From an uncultured Lachnospiraceae bacterium (lineage in GTDB: Bacteria; Bacillota; Clostridia; Lachnospirales; Lachnospiraceae), in contig CAQGLR010000041.1 in assembly GCA_948794795.1 (NCBI GenBank), positions 1 through 33,949 of the forward strand: a stretch of 33,949 nt of DNA. Reading direction: 5' to 3'. Positions 32,655 to 33,949 of this stretch are shown piece by piece. How positions within the stretch are numbered: position 1 is the first letter of the stretch; every line of letters begins with the position of its first letter. The notes beneath the pieces were generated by a model, which made no database searches, was not told the origin of the DNA, and saw only the letters and a program-made list of their open reading frames with translations. The position numbers and the translations under genes were made by a program.

Positions 32655-33163
32655 ATATACTGCCCCTTCTTTCTGTCTTTATCTGTAAATGCCCATACTA
32701 AAATTCCTCTACTCATTGTTCTAAAATCTCCTTTTTAAATTTGTTTGACATACTGTGAAACAAACTTCTTTCATGTCATACACTTTGTAATATATCTGCC
32801 CGACACCAATTTTGACGGGCAAATCTTCCCTTGCTTTGTTTTACAAACTGTACTACACTGTCTTACATAAAAATCTGCCCACAGCAGACCATATTCCTGC
32901 CAAAGACGAGCCGACAGGCGAAGTCTGAGGCGGAATATGTTTTGTTACTTTTGTCAAAAGTAACGTAAAAGCACTTTTGACGCTCCGCATCAAAAGCTGC
33001 CAAGCCCGCAAGCGGGTTTTGCGTCCTGCCGAAGGCTTATACTTCCGCATCCAGCCGATGGAATATTTGTCGTACAACCCCAAATATTCCACGCTGTCTG
33101 CTCGGCATACATACCTAAAATCATCTGCAACTATCTACTCTCCAAAAGCCTGTTTCTCTTTTT
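32655..33163. other. Structured noncoding region, probable oriT/ssDNA origin
   Basis: Several strong stems follow one another upstream of the relaxase. CATATTCC/GGAATATG (32890-32939) has AGAC/GTCT and GCC/GGC nested inside. GTTACTTTTG/CAAAAGTAAC (32944-32964) has a one-base loop. CTTTTGA/TCAAAAG spans 32974-32996. CCCGC/GCGGG (33005-33016) has TTTT after it. GGAATATTTG/CAAATATTCC spans 33060-33090. MobV relaxases act at an oriT next to their own gene, and such folded regions also serve as single-strand origins. A 79-codon frame at 32853-33092 crosses these stems and is unlikely to be a gene. Confidence 0.6.
33005..33020 (+). terminator. Short G+C stem with T-tract
   Basis: CCCGC and GCGGG pair around AA, followed by TTTT. 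It could act as a terminator on the plus strand or as one arm of the oriT fold. Confidence 0.4.
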
Positions 33164-33385
33164 TCATATCCTCGCCTGCACATATTCCAGATTGCCATAG
33201 TAAGGGGTATCTGCCAGATACCATTTCTGTTCCGCTGACATCTCCATTCTGGTTGCCACCCATTTGCCATCCACCATAACTTCCAGACACTCCCCACAAT
33301 GAAATCCCATATCTTCCCACAGGTCTGACACCAGCAGACCATAACGTCCGTTTTCACTGTTATAGCCCAATCTTCCTACCATCAT
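33164..33385 (-). CDS. DUF5348 protein, 73 aa
   Basis: The protein reads MMVGRLGYNSENGRYGLLVS then DLWEDMGFHCGECLEVMVDG, KWVATRMEMS and EQKWYLADTPYYGNLEYVQA. It fits DUF5348, small beta-rich proteins found beside replication and mobilization genes on Clostridia elements; function unknown. The start at 33383-33385 follows GGAGAGG by about 6-9 bases. The longer frame to 33481 would run through the palindromic cluster and is less likely. Confidence 0.75.
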   Translation of the reverse strand: MMVGRLGYNSENGRYGLLVSDLWEDMGFHCGECLEVMVDGKWVATRMEMSAEQKWYLADTPYYGNLEYVQARI

Positions 33386-33408
33386 AATCAACCTCTCCTT
33401 CACTATCT

Positions 33409-33481
33409 GTGACGGTTGCGTCGATTGTGACGGTATTTTCGCTATCGGCACCGATATATAAAATACCGTCGCAACCGTCAC
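33409..33481. repeat. Palindromic cluster of GTGACGGT repeats
   Basis: GTGACGGT occurs at 33409-33416 and 33427-33434. Inverted versions are at 33465-33472 (one change) and 33474-33481. GTGACGGTTGC (33409-33419) and GACGGTATTTT (33429-33439) pair with GCAACCGTCAC (33471-33481) and AAAATACCGTC (33460-33470). TATCGG and CCGATA form a further stem at the centre. The cluster fits exactly between the helicase fragment and DUF5348, as expected for a replication or recombination protein binding site. Confidence 0.7.
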
Positions 33482-33487
33482 TTATCG

Positions 33488-33900
33488 TCACGCTTTCTGT
33501 TCCAATGCCAGCTTAATCATCCGGGAACGGTGTTCCCTTGTGCTTTCATAGCGGATGCCATAATCCACAAACAGTCTCTCTATGCTGACATTCAGTTTCC
33601 TCGTTAATACATTAGGCTGCATATCCAGTTTCGGTATCTGCTGCAGCAATTCTGTGGCTGTCCCAGTCCATTCCTTCTGCTGTTCCATAAATTCAGCAAT
33701 CAATACAAGTACCGGATCCTCAGGCTCTTTCCAAAGTTCCGTTTCCGCTTTGACAAGCTCCCACTGGCACAATTCCCGGTTAAAATCCAGTAAGAGCCTC
33801 TGCTCCTGCTGGTCTCGCCCTGCCACTTCTAAAAATGCCCTGTTGCCTGTCCTCTTTTCCTTCTGCATGACGAATGCCCCATCGGCAGCCCCAACATAAG
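33488..33900 (-). pseudogene. C-terminal fragment of a RepA-like replicative helicase
   Basis: The visible part runs from GAADGAFVMQKEKRTGNRAF through VAGRDQQEQRLLLDFNRELC and TATELLQQIPKLDMQPNVLT to EHRSRMIKLALEQKA. It matches the end of AAA (RecA-fold, AAA_25) helicases encoded next to DUF5348 and MobV genes on Clostridia elements. The first residues correspond to the last part of the ATPase core, so the Walker motifs and about two-thirds of the protein are missing. Upstream in the same phase there is a TAA (about 33908-33910) and unrelated AT-rich sequence. A junction near 33900 therefore truncates the gene. The ATG at 33868 lies within conserved sequence and is not a native start. Confidence 0.65.
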
Positions 33901-33949
33901 TGCGAACTTAAGAAAAAAATATACAAAACAAGGCTTTTAGATGCCTTCA

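Larger units (their letters stand above)
23659..33949. mobile_element. Integrative mobilizable element (partial, continues past the window)
   Basis: One end carries integrase, excisionase-like protein and repressor. The other part visible here carries TnpV, a MobV relaxase, a folded oriT-like region, DUF5348 and the end of a replication helicase. Between them are cargo genes (MerR regulator, CPBP protease, DUF6061, HAD, GNAT). No type IV secretion genes are seen, so transfer would need a helper element. Attachment sites were not identified: the left one is obscured by the insertion sequence and the right one lies outside the window. Confidence 0.7.

Noticed and set aside
32853..33092. A 79-codon minus-strand frame upstream of the relaxase.
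   Set aside because: It crosses five perfect or near-perfect stems and lacks a ribosome site. The region is better explained as a structured origin.
33409..33481. CRISPR-like array of short repeats.
   Set aside because: The elements are 8 bases long, inverted and almost contiguous, without regular spacers; no cas genes are present.

Overview
The window looks like the chromosome of a low-GC, Gram-positive anaerobe of the class Clostridia, most likely a Lachnospiraceae-type gut bacterium. The reasons are the AT-rich base composition, strong AGGAGG-type ribosome sites, BspA-type leucine-rich and YDG-repeat surface proteins, an MBOAT/DHHW/DUF4358 gene set, and mobile-element genes (TnpV, DUF5348, DUF6061, MobV relaxase) typical of that group. 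No rRNA, tRNA or CRISPR array was seen. The taxonomic call is inference.

Region A (1-7.7 kb) is an eroded accessory island. It holds a 52-codon gene, a fragment of a VaFE-repeat (T-Q ester bond) surface protein and a toxin-antitoxin operon on the minus strand. In that operon an MqsR-like toxin is followed by an antitoxin that joins an MqsA-type zinc finger and HTH to a SocA/Panacea (DUF4065) domain. A near-consensus promoter with a palindromic operator precedes it. Next come a gene killed by two nonsense mutations, an orphan cytosine-C5 methyltransferase, a divergent HTH gene, and an unannotated ISAs1-type transposase remnant.

Region B (7.5-21.7 kb) is one co-oriented block of exported or membrane proteins. 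It contains a 1455-residue leucine-rich/BIG2/YDG-repeat surface protein, two tandem FN3-SGNH hydrolase paralogues, a DUF4358-like protein, an MBOAT acyltransferase, a DHHW (AlgX/AlgJ-like) protein and three further secreted proteins. The MBOAT, DHHW and SGNH genes together suggest O-acetylation (or similar acylation) and deacylation of an extracellular glycan. The first two transcription units start from nearly identical promoters that carry the inverted repeat TTGTTGA-N6-TCAACAA over the -35 region, so they are probably co-regulated.

Region C (21.77-23.68 kb) is a 1.9-kb insertion sequence with terminal inverted repeats, a candidate 6-bp target duplication (CTGTTC), one DDE transposase and a long imperfect hairpin after the gene. 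It sits in the last codons of the neighbouring integrase.

Region D (23.66-33.95 kb, continuing past the window) is an integrative mobilizable element. It has a tyrosine integrase, an Xis-like protein, a Cro/CI-type repressor with three matching operators, a MerR-TipAS-like regulator with a 19-bp-spacer promoter, a CPBP membrane protease and a DUF6061 protein. A HAD phosphatase precedes an HD/KilA-N chimeric remnant, followed by a GNAT acetyltransferase, TnpV, a MobV relaxase with an in-frame amber codon, a strongly folded oriT-like region, DUF5348, a palindromic repeat cluster, and the truncated end of a replication helicase. The amber relaxase, the chimera and the truncated helicase suggest the element is decaying and may no longer mobilize on its own.
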